Positions 23,663 through 35,219 of a stretch of DNA of 64,000 nucleotides are shown here, one piece after another (position 1 is the first letter of the stretch; every line of letters starts with the position of its first letter). Position numbers and translations under genes: made by a program. The DNA comes from Craterostigma plantagineum (taxonomy: Eukaryota > Streptophyta > Magnoliopsida > Lamiales > Linderniaceae). The notes under the pieces are model-generated. The model was not told where the DNA came from and did no database searches. It was given only the letters and a program-made list of their open reading frames with translations. The stretch spans positions 1 to 64,000 of the forward strand of contig JAPQWV010000300.1 in the NCBI GenBank assembly GCA_027422505.1. Reading direction: 5' to 3'.

Positions 23663-24655
23663 TTACATACTATCACTAATCTTCGTCTCGTGAGAAGCAT
23701 AGAACTTGATTTGCCTTAGCATGCAGTCTTTGATTGCCCTGAATCCCTGTCTTCTTACATGAGTGTTGAGGATAAACTTGCGATACAAGCCGAAAAGCTT
23801 GTTTAATTCGCCCAATGGAAAGTAGAGCAGATCGGCTTCTGTATATCTTTCGACGGACCTGTCGTACCTCTCGATCACATACACTGAGCCTACATATCTT
23901 CCCATTCCGCACTCTATGCCTTGGATGTCACAGATTGACACTTGAGCTATGAGATAGTATTGTTCTTTAGTCATTCCTACTCTGTTCGATGACTCCAGAG
24001 CATGATCTGATGACGAAGACTCTTGGGCATCCTTTTTAAGTGCTCGAGAACTCGAATTCTAGCTCATTTACTCTCTTTATTTCTTCCTCCTTCCACCAGA
24101 TCCTACGAGAACAGTCTTCAAGGTAAGGTAACTTGATCTTCTTGTTGTCCCAAGAAGTCTCTAAAAATGTGTAACCCGGCGTCGGTGGCTCGGGTACTTG
24201 GTGTTGAAGGAGATCTGGAAGTTCTGGGAGGTCTACTTTGGGGTTTTTGCCTTGCTCCTCTTCCTCTCGCTCGATGAAGCAAAAGTCTCATGCCACCGCT
24301 TTTAAGAAGCTTCTGATGCTTTCATTCTTGCGCGGGACTCTTCCTGCGTCTCTGTTCTCCTCCGTCATTCCTTTTCTAGGATGTACTTTTTAGTGTAGAC
24401 CTGAGGATCGTTGGAATGAGGGGTTGTGGTTGTTTGGACTGCTTGTTGGAGGTCTCCGCGGTGCCAGACTCGACTTCGCCAAGGGACGTTGTCTGGTTCG
24501 GCCTGACGAAGCTTGTCTGGTTCCGCAGAACCTTCATGGTGGTATTGGACTGGATGATTGTGACCCGCCAAACTTGACTGTTCAACGTCGACCACACTTT
24601 CCTCGGATATTAGTACAAACTGAGCTTCGTTGACAAAATTCGAGTTAGTTTCCAA
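23663..24655 (-). pseudogene. Extra Copia 3' ORF, C-terminal piece (family B aORF homologue)
   Basis: The end of this minus-strand frame reads LGELNKLFGLYRKF, then MLRQIKFYASHETKI. It aligns with LGDLYSMLVSMKQF and MLRQVRFFASHDLQM in the additional ORF of family B (31576-32256), with similar spacing. Upstream parts (24365-24655) are open but not recognisable. Function is unknown. It is the same class of extra ORF that follows RNase H in family B, here detached from its pol. Frames change at about 23975-24060. Confidence 0.6.
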
Positions 24656-24903
24656 AACGTCTTATTACATATCAAGAAGACGAAATACAATCTTTTGAAG
24701 AAGAAGAAAACTAGAAATTGGGCTTGAATGCAAAAGATTTGTTATCAGCACTTAAGCCGCAAACAGTCTTTTATATCTGAAATATGCGCCTATCTTGACG
24801 TCTCATCCAAATCAATTGAAAACATCACTGGCATGCACGATTCTATTAGTATACTGTTCTTCAAATGAGAAGCGCGCCTCTGTTATTTAAAAACGTTCTT
24901 CAG

Positions 24904-25535
24904 CTACTTCGAACTCTGGCATGCTTCTTCATACTTCATACAGCTAAAGCTCATTCCTTTCATGATCTTCATGGTCTTGCTTTGATATCCCCCCAAAGAT
25001 GGATGGTATAGGTTAATTACAGACATCTTTAGCAAGGGTTCTCGCAAGAGTGGTGTTGGTAATGGCTTGTTGAACACATCGGCCAACTGATATTCTGATC
25101 GAATTGGCAATAGCTTGATCATTCCATTAGCCACATGATGTCGAATAAAGTGACAATCAATTTCTATATGCTTACAACGCTCATGAAACTTTGTATTCAA
25201 TGCTAACTTTCAAGCAGACTGATTATCACATAAAATGGCTGGTTTTTTATCTGCTGAGATGTTTAATTCTCCCAGCAAATGTTTGATCCAGAGGATTTCA
25301 GCAACCACTGCTGCTAGTGCGCTATATTCAGCTTCAGTAGATGATCTGGAGATTCTTGCTTGCTTCTTCGCCTTCATGTTATTAAAGAATTTCCCAGAAA
25401 TGTACAATAACCTGTCACGGATTTTCTGTGTCCATGCAAGCTAGCCAACCAGCATCTGAAAAGGCTTTCAGCTCAAAATTCTGGTCTGAACTCAAGAAGA
25501 GATCTTGCCCTGGTGAACTCCTCAAGTCGCTTCTT
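24904..25535 (-). pseudogene. Copia RNase H fragment of another lineage
   Basis: In minus order: LFLSSDQNFELKAFSDAGW, then SRSSTEAEYSALAAVVAEI, LHW-like KHLLGELNISAD, LCDNQSA, KHIEIDCHFIRHHVANG and YQLADVFNKPLP. This is the RNase H and C-terminal part of a Copia Pol, whose role is to degrade RNA in the RNA-DNA hybrid. The wording (SRSSTEAEYSALA, LPIRSEYQLADVF) differs from families A, B and C (e.g. STSSTEAEYVAAA in B), so it is a fourth Copia type. A stop and frame change occur at about 25410, and upstream RT is missing. Confidence 0.8.
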
Positions 25536-25640
25536 CCCGACCTATCGACATAGTTGCTCAGCTGTCGCATCTTCCCGATCATGTGTGTGGAGCAACTGAA
25601 TCCAAATACCACATATGTGAGGCCTGCAAAATTAAACTAG
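25536..25640 (-). pseudogene. Copia protease fragment fused to the RNase H fragment
   Basis: The minus strand reads VVFGFSCSTHMIGKMRQLSN, corresponding to VWYLDSGCSTHMTGNKELLSN of families A/B, with the catalytic DSG altered to GFS. It runs directly in frame into the RNase H of a different lineage at about 25535. The join removes all of integrase and RT. Confidence 0.7.
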
Positions 25641-26028
25641 AGTGTTTTAGATACGCATTCGAGAATTGGTCCACCTATGTTGTACTTGTTATTCCATATA
25701 TACTCTCTCACTCGACCGGGACATAAGTGAAGGGTCTATACGTATGACGACAATCTATAATAGGTTCGTGAATTATGATTTGATCAAAATTCGTACTCAA
25801 CACGGGATTGGTTTGGTACCACGGATTGGCTAGGTGAATACCAAACTCTTGGATTCCTCCCAGTGCCGGCCTGAGAGAGTCGGGCTTAAAAAGGATCACT
25901 GAGACATTACCTTAGCGAATAGAGATGTCTCATTTTATTAACGGTCTTCCACATGTTAATATAATTTAGATTAAGTATGATCTTTTGAAGCTATCTAAAC
26001 ATGGATAATGATGTCCAAGTTGAACGAA
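25641..26028. other. Unassigned stretch left of the family C LTR
   Basis: No recognisable coding sequence or repeat. It does not match the first 500 bp of the family C 3' LTR (45627-46150), which suggests that the 5' LTR is truncated at 26029. Confidence 0.5.
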
Positions 26029-27929
26029 CGAAAGAGGATCGAAAATGGACGAAGAATGACAGAAACGCACAGGTCGAGCTGCCTATCCACATGGCTTGAC
26101 ACATGACCGTGTGGTGAACAGTAATCACCTTGGCAACTTTCGGCCAAACCACATGGCTTGACACATGGCCGTGTTGGTAACTTTATCTTAGGTCATTGTG
26201 GTTAGGTTTTGGAAGATAATCACATTGTATAATGGGTAATTTCACCCTAGAGCTACATGTGTTGGACAAACATCATTTTATTTGGAATAGCATATTTCAA
26301 GGGTTGAAATAAATAACAAGGTTAGAAATCTGTGGCTTAAGTTATTATTCTCAAAACTTTGAGTTTGGAGAAAATACTAAGTGTTTTCAAGTTCAAAGCT
26401 TGAAAAACTTAAGTGTGAGTGAGTTTGAGAAATCACCCACAACCCCAGGGGCGGATCCAGGAATTTATACTCGGGGGGGCCGCGAAAAATAAATAAAATA
26501 GACAAAATTAAAATATTAATATATCATGACGAGAAATATAATAGTTTGAAATACAACGATTAGGGATAACAAAATTATTGTAATTAAACGTAATCCGCGT
26601 TCTTTCATTATTTTGAAGTCTTCAATAATTAAGTTTCCACGGTCACACTTTTAGCAAATTATCTCTCAATATATCTATTCTACTATATTAAGCCTCAACA
26701 CCTCCTATAAACCGCTCATGTCGGTCTGTCAATTTTATCTATTTAAAGTAAACAATAAATAATATAATTATTAAACAAAAATAAAATTGCTCATGTTGGT
26801 CTGTCAAATTTATCTACATAACGCTTAATATTTAAATTAGTAAAAACTATTATTTTAAATTTAATTGTTGATTGCACATGCATGCAATGCAAGATAGCTA
26901 GTATGCAGAAGAACACATATGAGGATAAAAACTGTAAATTGGTCGTTCAAAATTGGCCATTCAATTTTTTTTCTACTTTAATTACTATTATAAAATAAAA
27001 AACCAAGTAAATCATAACAACCACATCATTTTTTTTAGTATATCAATTATTAAAAAAAAACCATTAAACCACGTAGATTTCATACCCATAATAAACATCT
27101 CATTCTATTTTAGTATATAATTTATTTAAATCATCCCATTCTATTTTTTACACACATATAGTATGCTAAAAGTACTAGTACCATTAATCTGTCGGAGAGT
27201 AAATCATTCTCCATTCTACCGATAATTTATGACTGATTTTCAGAAGACGATACCAAAACTTTATTTTATATTCTTTGTCCGAATGTTTTGTATATTTTTT
27301 GAATTTTTTTTAAATGGCATATGTAATACACTGGGCCGGAAGTTGAAATTTTGTAGGACAGCCCAATCCACCCTTAGCTTAGATATTATTTTATTATTAT
27401 AATTAGAGCAAAAAACAATTGCATGTGTTATATGAATCGAACCCTGGACCTAGAGTTTAGAAAGCTCGTTCTCAGACCAACATGCCGATGGTCTTTATAT
27501 GAAATGCCTATGAGAAAATCTCTATATAACAACATATTATATATAACATATATATAGTACTAAAAATTTCGAAAATTTCCGGGGGGGCCGTGCCCCCCCC
27601 CCCCCCCCATGATTAGATCCGCCCCTGCACAACCCTACATCTCTATAAACCTTCCAACACCTCACTAGCCATCCTCAAGGAGGTATGGTCAAGGGTACGT
27701 CTTGGGGTCGGCATGACTCTCTTTGCTTGCGGGTATCAAGGCCGGTACGTCAGCTACCGGGGGATCTTCGCTCCAAGGGTAACTCCTCCTAACCTTATTA
27801 TGTACTTATGTGTCATACTTGTTTCTTTATATACCGAGTAGATCCGAGGGCTCGAGGGGTAACCTCGGGTAAATTTTAAATTCCACTGTGCCTAGGCTTA
27901 CGTCACGGTGCACCCGCAGTTCCCCAACA
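26029..27929 (+). repeat. 5' LTR of family C (truncated, interrupted by a hAT element)
   Basis: Matches the 3' LTR from GAAAGAGGATCGAAAA (26029 and 46157) and ends CCCCAACA at 27929, as the other ends at 50545. The first part contains near-tandem copies of ACATGGCTTGACACATGG. Compared with the 3' LTR it lacks the first 530 bp and a segment of about 100 bp near 26188. The hAT element 26446-27627 lies inside. Confidence 0.75.
26446..27627. mobile_element. Non-autonomous hAT element in the family C 5' LTR
   Basis: 1182 bp bounded by the terminal inverted repeat CAGGGGCGGATC (left) and GATCCGCCCCTG (right), with the 8-bp direct repeat CACAACCC at 26438-26445 and 27628-27635. Subterminal G/C homopolymer runs are prominent: GGGGGGG near 26475, and GGGGGGG followed by 16 C at 27593-27608. 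The interior is AT-rich with no transposase homology. The 8-bp duplication and CAGGGGCGG ends place it in the hAT superfamily. Confidence 0.9.
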
Positions 27930-27943
27930 ATGATATCAGAGGG
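27930..27943 (+). other. Primer-binding site of family C
   Basis: ATGATATCAGAGGG follows the LTR end at once; TGATATCAGAGC is a common variant of the initiator tRNA-Met site in plant Copia elements. Confidence 0.75.
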
Positions 27944-29700
27944 AGTGCTCGGGATTAGAAACCACATGATGAATCTGAAACTACATTGCGTAAGTAACTT
28001 ACTAAGCAAATCTTTGCATGGCTGATTGGATTGATCTTAGTTTGCGTTAACTAGCCGAGAGCTCATACGAGCCGGAACACCGCCTAGGTACTTAGTCCGA
28101 ATCATTAGAGCTTCGTAGCAAGAAATTGTTTGTCAATGAATCTTGTTGTGAAATGTAATCATGTGTTTTTCAACTATGATTTGGGGTATACTTTTAGTAG
28201 ATTGCTTGGATCTAAGAGATCTTTTGAAGATCCGCGTGACAACGTGGTTGAACGAAAAACTCCGGTGAGCCATCTTGTGTTAGACAGCGAGGTGTAATGG
28301 TTCGGGACTAAGCCTCGTTACCATTGACTTCAAAGTCTAGCTTGATGGACTAGTAGCTAGTAGTTGTTTGCCGGAAGCTCGAGAACGAGCTGCTACCCAG
28401 CATCGTGCACTAAAACGTGCATATACTTCACCGGACTATGATGTTCAACGAATTCGAGGTGAAACATCAGTGCCGACGACGTCAATGTTCGAAAAAGCCG
28501 CGATGAGGGCCGATGGCTATGTCTTTGGGCATCGGGGCATTTTGATATCACGATTGGCTATTTTAGAAATAGGCCCAATTCCACTCTAAATGGACAGTAA
28601 AAGGATTTGGTCCAATTTGTAGCAAAATGGACCATAGCTTGTTTAGGCCCAAATAAGTAACCCCACTGGGCTAAATGGGCTTCACCCAATATAAGTCCAA
28701 ATTTCATTTCGGATTATTTAGCATATATTGTCACAATACGTGTTTATAGACGTTAGTGTGGACTTAGGCTCTATTTTCGGGTGACATGTTAAGGGTGACA
28801 AGGTCCCCTTGGGTTGTATTTATTGGATACGGATTGTCGGGGACAGCTGATCCCCCATCTTGTATTTTACTGTTTTTATAAGATATAAAAATTAGATTAA
28901 GTCTGGTGGCCATATAAGTACGGGGACGGAATGCGAAGCGGGCTGCATGATGAATTGGAGGCCGTTCGTAGACTTGGAGTTGCCCTGAGAAGAAACGGAG
29001 ATGTATTCATGAAAAACAAATATGTAGTAGAATAGAAATAATCCACACTTTTGGTCTTTTAGGCAAATTAGGTTTACCGCATTTTACGTGCTTTTATGTT
29101 TGATGTATACGAATGTTTTAAGTGCTTAGGTAGCGAGACGTATTCTCCCGTTAGATAAATACTAAGTGAGTAAAGGAACTTGGTTCATGTCTTGTATCAA
29201 GCTCGATACTACTTGAGTGTATGTGCGGTTTGTTCCGAGTTATCGGCGCCAAACATTTCGCTGTTGTTTGTGAGTTGTTTGGGTGCGTTTATGAAACACC
29301 GCTCTCCGAAACACATTTCGCCTCATAAAGAGTTATCGTACGGGAGGAATTTCCAAATGCTAGGATTGAGTAAGAAGTTAGGTCGCACTTAGACGGTTAT
29401 ATCCAATAAGTAGAGTTATCGTGAGGGTTCCTAACCGGAGACAAAGAAGTTGAACACTAGATAAGTTAGTGTCAGAACGATGCCGTTCAAATAATTGAAC
29501 CAACAACCTGTTAGGTTGAGGTTCTTTTGTTGACAAGCGGGGAACTCAACTCCACTATGAATCTTTCAACGAGGTTTTCGAAATCTCTATCGGGAGAATA
29601 GGATTTTGAGAAATGGAAAGTCCTTATTTGCGCTTGATAGATAATACTTTAGAACCTGACAAAATCTTTATTTTCTTTCTATTTTCATACAAACAACGAC
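27944..29700 (+). other. Long leader of family C
   Basis: About 1.7 kb between the primer site and gag without recognisable coding sequence. Short open frames (e.g. 28368-28589) have no family resemblance. The length is unusual for a Copia leader, so part may be foreign or may contain degraded gag sequence. Confidence 0.5.
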
Positions 29701-29713
29701 GTCACCACTCATG

Positions 29714-31133
29714 GCACTGATCATGCAAAATTGCTTGGATGGGTCAAACTTAGCGGACTGGCTCCGTAGTCTTAGGTATGTCCTTACTCTGAACGCTTAG
29801 AGTATGTCCTTTATGAACCAGCACGACCCGAGCCTAGGGCTGAGGCAACTGATGCAGACCAGGAAATCTACACCAAATGTGTAGATGATTGTGCCCGAAG
29901 CTTATATGCTTGATGGGATGAACAATGATCTTCGTCGCCAGCATAATGATATGCCTGTGCGCGAGATCTTGCAGCATCTTAGAGAGATGTACGGTGAGCA
30001 AGCGAGAACATCTCGCTATCATGCTGCCGGCTTGTTCTTCCACACTAAGGTGGCTGAGAACACGAATATCGGGGGCATGTGGATAAACTGATAGGTACAT
30101 CAATGAGCTTAATGCTCTGGAGTGTCCCCTTCATTCCGAGCTCCAGGTACACGTGATACTTCAGTCACTCCCACCCTCGTTCTCCCAATTCATAGCTAAC
30201 TATACCCTTGGTGCACAGATCTCTCATTTGCCTGATCTGTTAAAAATGCTTATTGGAACTCATCGTGAGCTCAAAAAGGGTAACGGAAAGGAGGTTGCAC
30301 TTGTTGTGACGAAAAAGACTAAGAGGTCCAAGTCCAACAAGTCCAAGCCCACTAAGCGCAAAGGTGGAATCAAGAAGAAAGAGCAAGGCCATTATAAAGA
30401 ACAAGCCTAGTGGCCCAAAAGCCATTGATTGCCTCCACTGCCAAGAGTTAGGCCATTGGAAGTGGGACTGCCCTAAGCTTAAAGCTTCGAGTGCTTCGGG
30501 TAATGTTTTGGAAACATAGTTCTTTAACTGTATTTTTCACTTCATGGATTCTTGACTCAGGGGCTAGGTCTCATATTTGTTTTTCGAACCAGGGTCTGGA
30601 ACGAAGTAGGAAGCTGGTGGACCAAGAGGTTTTGATCAATGTTGGTAGCGGACACAGTGTATCGGCTACCCATATTGGATCGAAGACTCTTGTTTTATCT
30701 ACTGGGTGTGTTATGTTCTTTCCGGTGTGCTTGTATTGCCCAAGGGGCTTAAAATATTGTTTCAGTTCATGTCTTAAGAAGAGTCCAATATCAGTTCTGA
30801 TTTGTAATTAATATTTGTAATATTTATTTTGGAAAAAAATGTATCGAAAATGCAACTCTTATAAATGGTTTATACTACTTGAATATTCGAGACAATATTC
30901 AAACTGTGAACACAATTACAAACAAACACAACTTAGAGTTGAATAATAAATATCTGTGGCATCTTAGACTCGGTCATGCCGAAATTCGTAACAAGAGTTA
31001 GAGAAAAACAACATTATTAAGTCGTATGGATCAGATTCCTATCCAACTTGTAAGTCATGCATCCCCGGCAAAATGACTAAGTCTCCCTTCACTGGGACTT
31101 TTCAAAGAGCCACTGATATTTTGGATCTAATCC
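29714..31133 (+). pseudogene. Copia Gag, protease and start of integrase (family C)
   Basis: Gag pieces: LDGSNLADWLRSLRYVL, then AYMLDGMNNDLRRQHNDM, then HLREMYGEQARTSRYHA, then VILQSLPPSFSQFIANYTL and ISHLPDLLKML (UBN2-type capsid). Then a basic KKTKRSKSNKSK stretch, a zinc knuckle CLHCQELGHWKWDC at about 30430-30471, a protease with WILDSGARSHIC (catalytic DSG kept), GAG-pre-integrase YLWHLRLGHAEI, and CKSC..GKMTKSPF leading to LDLI, where family B cuts it. Stops at about 29799, 29880, 30090, 30408 and 30808 and frame changes show decay. The Gag wording is of a different Copia lineage from A/B. Confidence 0.85.
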
Positions 31134-31432
31134 TGTTGGTCCCGATTGCACCAAACAAGGATCAAAGAGGCTTGGATGGGATGAAAAAGGGAGAGGTTCT
31201 CACCTTCAAGTGTGTGTATTGTGTGAAAAGTAGGGTTAACCTTTTGATCTTTGATTACCTTCAAAATAGTGCTGGAAAAACCTTATATACCACATTAAAC
31301 CTAGGTATATTAAGGCCCAAACACTAAAGATTAAGCTAATTACAATCTAGTCCAAAGCCCAAGCTAAAAGGATAATTACAATAGATAACCCAAGACGTAA
31401 ACTAATGACACAATCTATTAAATATCCTAACA
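31134..31432 (-). repeat. 3' LTR of family B
   Basis: 299 bp partner of 44939-45236. The TATA-like TATATAAGG on the minus strand lies at about 31282-31290. The five substitutions against the other LTR are all transitions. Confidence 0.95.
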
Positions 31433-31444
31433 ATCTCCCCCTTT
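31433..31444 (-). other. Polypurine tract of family B
   Basis: The minus strand reads AAAGGGGGAGAT immediately before the 3' LTR start TGTTAGG. It primes plus-strand DNA synthesis. Confidence 0.9.
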
Positions 31445-31575
31445 GTGTCAATTGTTTGGTGTCTTGGATCTTGGGTGTAGTGATGGTGGATCAGCGAGTG
31501 TGTGTTTCGCGAAGGTCTAGCTTGAACTCGAAGGCGCGGAGATTCCTTCGAAGAACGATTCGATCAGTTATAGCA

Positions 31576-34500
31576 TCAATGAACTTCGCGAATTTGGATC
31601 AAGTGTGGGTCTTCTTCCGAAATGATGCGGCAAATACTCATGAGCTTGTCTTGAATGATGGTGAGTGTCCCATCCGAGAACTTTGCCACTTCGGAGCAGC
31701 GTAGTAGCCTCATCTTTCCCTTGTAGTTTGAGTAGGCGACCGCCGGATCATCTCTGTCGATCACATCGCCCTCTCGATAGTCGTCCGCGTTCTTGAAAGA
31801 TGGGCGAGTCAGGTTCACCTTCTTTAGGTTGTGCTCCACCGCCATCTGCAGATCGTGGGAGGCGAAGAATCTCACCTGTCGGAGCATGTGCCGCTTGAGA
31901 GCCACGTAGCCCATAGTGACCGGTTCAGCCTGTACGAGATGTCCAGAACCTTTGGTGATGAGTCTGAACTGCTTCATGGACACCAGCATGCTGTACAGAT
32001 CACCCAGGCGCAGAAACTTGAAGTCTGCCTCGCTTACTTCACTGCAGCTCTCATCCTGCCTCATTACCGTGAACACTGGATAGTGGACACGTCCTTTCGA
32101 CTCGCGGAGAATGGTAGTGACTTTGCAGATGGGAGCCCGATTCATCTCAAGCACGATGTTCTCCTCATCGGACAGCGTCCGCTTTGTGCACTTGCGGCAA
32201 AGGAGACTCCATCCGTAGAGCTTCTTCTTCTCCTCGTTCCAGTTTTGGATATTCATCAGCTCGTATTCATCGAAGACTGTGATTATCTGCTCCTTGCACC
32301 GCTAGATCCTCTTCCTAATCTCTTCTTGGAATGGTGCGGTGATGTTCTTGTTTTCCCACGGTGCTTCCGGCTTATCCGCAGTGGGCACATCCGGTTGAGC
32401 AGCAGGAGCCTCAGCTTCCTGTGCTTGAAACCGTAGGATGTTCTCGAGCTCGGCGGGTTCAGTGTCGTACTCCTCCCCATTCTCGTTGTCTGCAGTGTTG
32501 ATCAGCGTAAGCAATGCTTCCTTTAGCAGACGTCGAGCATTCTCCACCAATTTCCTGGCTGCTACTGCGTCGGCAGGTGTGTAAAGCCATTCATCGTTGA
32601 AGATGTAGGCCTCGATCTCATTCTGCGTGCAGTAGAAGTCCTCAGGAGCCTTGGGGTCGGTATTGAGAGGGGTATGGCAGTGAAATGGCGAGGGTGTTGC
32701 GTCGGAGGAGGTTGTGCATTGTGGGGATGGTTGTGGTGGAGATTCTGGGGGCTCGATTGAGGTGATGGTTTGGCGAGGATGATTTGGGCGTCGGGTGGCA
32801 TAGATGTGGTGGTGGCTTCTAATGTCGATGTGACAGTTAGAGGTTCCGAAAAGGTGGGTGGAGAAGGTGCGGTGGTGGTTTCTAACGTCGATGTGACGAT
32901 TAGAGTTTCGGAGACGGTTACAGTAGGTGGTGGTGAGGGTGACTTGGCTAGTAACTCGAGGTTAATAGAATGGGATTTTTGGCTGGTGGGGTGTGAGGTT
33001 TCTATTGCGGGCGTCGTTTCAGGTGCAGAGGAGGAAGGAAGGCAACGTCGATTGCTCAAGTCCTTGAGATTGCCCTTACTGCTTATTCTCCCCCTCGCAT
33101 CGATCATGATCATCGTCTTGAGCGCGGTAAGTCATTGGCTGAGTCATGATGGCCTTCATTTGCTGTTCCTCCTCGTCGAGTTCCGTCATTGATGCGAGTC
33201 GGGCTCGGAGGATGTAGAAGAGCTCCTTTGCGGAAATGGAGGAGAGAACAGCTTCGACGTCCACATGTTGCGTTGGTGGTGGCGTCTCCGGGGCCACAAC
33301 TTTGCCTTTGTCGCGGGTGGACGCATCGAGACCCGCATAGACTTTGTCTAGGATGGATGCCTCAAGAGTCTTTGCAAACTCTTGAAGGCGAGCCTCTAGC
33401 GCGGTTTCGGTGACGAAACTGGGTTAGTCTAACAAGTTGGAGTCACGAAGAATTCCAACTGACACCGAATCTGAAAAGAGAGCCGATCGGCCGCCCGTTT
33501 GAACAGGACGGAAAAAGACGGGGTCACTAAGACTTCTCGTTGGCATCATCGATGAGACAGACTCAAACGATTGATGACCGAGGCTCACAGTTGTGTTGAT
33601 GTTGGCCGTGCTAGGTCTTCCGTCTCAGTCACAGAGACATCACCGAGCGTTCTGACAGAATCACGAAGACTCTGTTGTGCAGTAAAAAGTGTATGTGTCC
33701 TAGAAACATATGAAATTATAGGGAGTGAGGCACTATACTCGATGTGATTGAAGAGGATGCAGTCTGAGGCGGAGGACTACTTGTTTCAACATCGACTATC
33801 TCCAAGTAGGATGTCGATGGCATACGTAGCTCCTCGTGGAATGAAGTATCTTCCTGTAGAGAGAAAGATAAGTGGATTGATGGGGTTGTTTGCGTGGTTG
33901 AGCCATGTGCCACGTCTTCTACTCGGGAGGTGAACACATCACCTCCTGCACCTATGGGTTGGGCTCGGCTTGTTTGTGACTGAGGAGGTCGATCGTTTTT
34001 CCGTTTTGATCGACGCTCCGTGGTGCGGCTTACGTCATCCTCGCGCAACCGTTTTTTCGATACGCGGGTGGAAGAGGATGCGACGCGACTCGATGACTTT
34101 TTAGTAGTGGAGGTGGGGTTTTGGCTAGTCCTGGGGTTAGGAGCAGCGGGGTTGGTCTGCTCCGTAGGGACAATGTGTAGGGGACTCTCGCGGTATGAAG
34201 CGGTGGAAGCGCGATATTCTCGAACGTGCGGATTGGTCGGGTCGGCAAAAGCAAGTACTTCGTCCGGGATGTTCATAGCATGTCGATCTTTCGCCGTAGT
34301 GTTTTTCTTGGCGAACTTCTCGACAACGGGAATCACGAAATGTTCACTCGCCGGGAGGATGCGGATGCGAGTGGAGAACAAGCGGAAGTGTTTGATGAGC
34401 ACTGGGAGCCATCGCATGTAAGGTACGAAGCGGTTCTTGATGTCCTTGGCGATTTCGCGATCGCGACGTTGAATCATGGAGACAAGATCCATCCAGATGA

Positions 34501-35166
34501 TCTCGGTGTAGTGTACTTGCGGTTGTGTGCGATGCCGGTTAGAATGGTAAGAATTTGGTGGTTCCCGCGGTGCTGGCCAGCATGTTTACCTGACATGCAT
34601 TTGTTCAGTAGGAGGTACAGAGTCCGCCAGGGTTGAGGTAGGTTGCGTGTGGTGACTTCGCTGAGAACGAGTGGGCCTTTCTTCTTCTTGTTTTCAGGTT
34701 GATAGCCCAATCTGTCGATGTCATCGATGAGTTGTTCATGCGTTGGAAGTGGTTCGTAAGGTGAGTAGACAGGGAGTTGAAGTACCTCTTGGACAATCTT
34801 GCGAGTGAGGACTACGGTTTCTTGATCGATTTCAGCGGACATTGCTGAAGCGAGGTAGTGTGGTCCAGCAATCTGCAATGTGTGCCACAACTGCTGGAGA
34901 TAGACTTGGGCTTCTGGCTCGCCATGAGTGAGGGCGTGTCGGAGGGGATGCCCTTTGAGAGATCTCTATGATGATGGGGGCATCGCACCTAAAGTTGTCC
35001 ATGTCCACCATGTGATTGTTTGGTATCAAGGCAGCCCATCGACTTGTTGGGAAGACCTGCTCGATCGGTGGAACAAATGTCAGCGTATTGAGCTCGATGC
35101 GAGCGACGTCCCTTTGGATTGCTGCAGCCTCAAGTGCTTCAAGTGCTTCTCAATTTGCGTTGGTCA
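31576..35166 (-). pseudogene. Additional 3' ORF (aORF) of family B, broken
   Basis: After RNase H, on the same strand, a long region keeps coding sense over several frames. N-terminal part: IELNTLTFVPPIEQVFP, then ALTHGEPEAQVYLQQLWHTL, EVLQLP, and NLPQPWRTLYLLLNKCMSG followed by GNHQILTILTGIAHNRKY. This pattern (QQ.WHT..., LPQPWRTL..LNKC..G) recurs in many plant retroelement-associated proteins of unknown function. Next comes a Ser/Arg-rich basic stretch (33716-34200), a Pro/Thr-rich stretch (32562-33113), and a C-terminal part with LLKEALLTLINTADNENGEE and MLRQVRFFASHDLQM. I see no signal peptide or convincing membrane span, so an envelope role is not supported. Stops and frameshifts near 35150, 34960, 34480, 33116 and 32300 break it. 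Confidence 0.7.
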
Positions 35167-35219
35167 TATCTGTGCTCGACAGTAATTGTAGCGTGATTAG
35201 TGCGGCCTTTTTGAAATAA

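Noticed and set aside
28368..28589. 73-residue plus-strand frame in the family C leader
   Set aside because: No family resemblance, no conserved composition and unrelated flanks; likely a chance frame.
31576..35166. Envelope gene of a retrovirus-like element
   Set aside because: No signal peptide, no convincing transmembrane segment and no glycoprotein-like cysteine pattern are visible.
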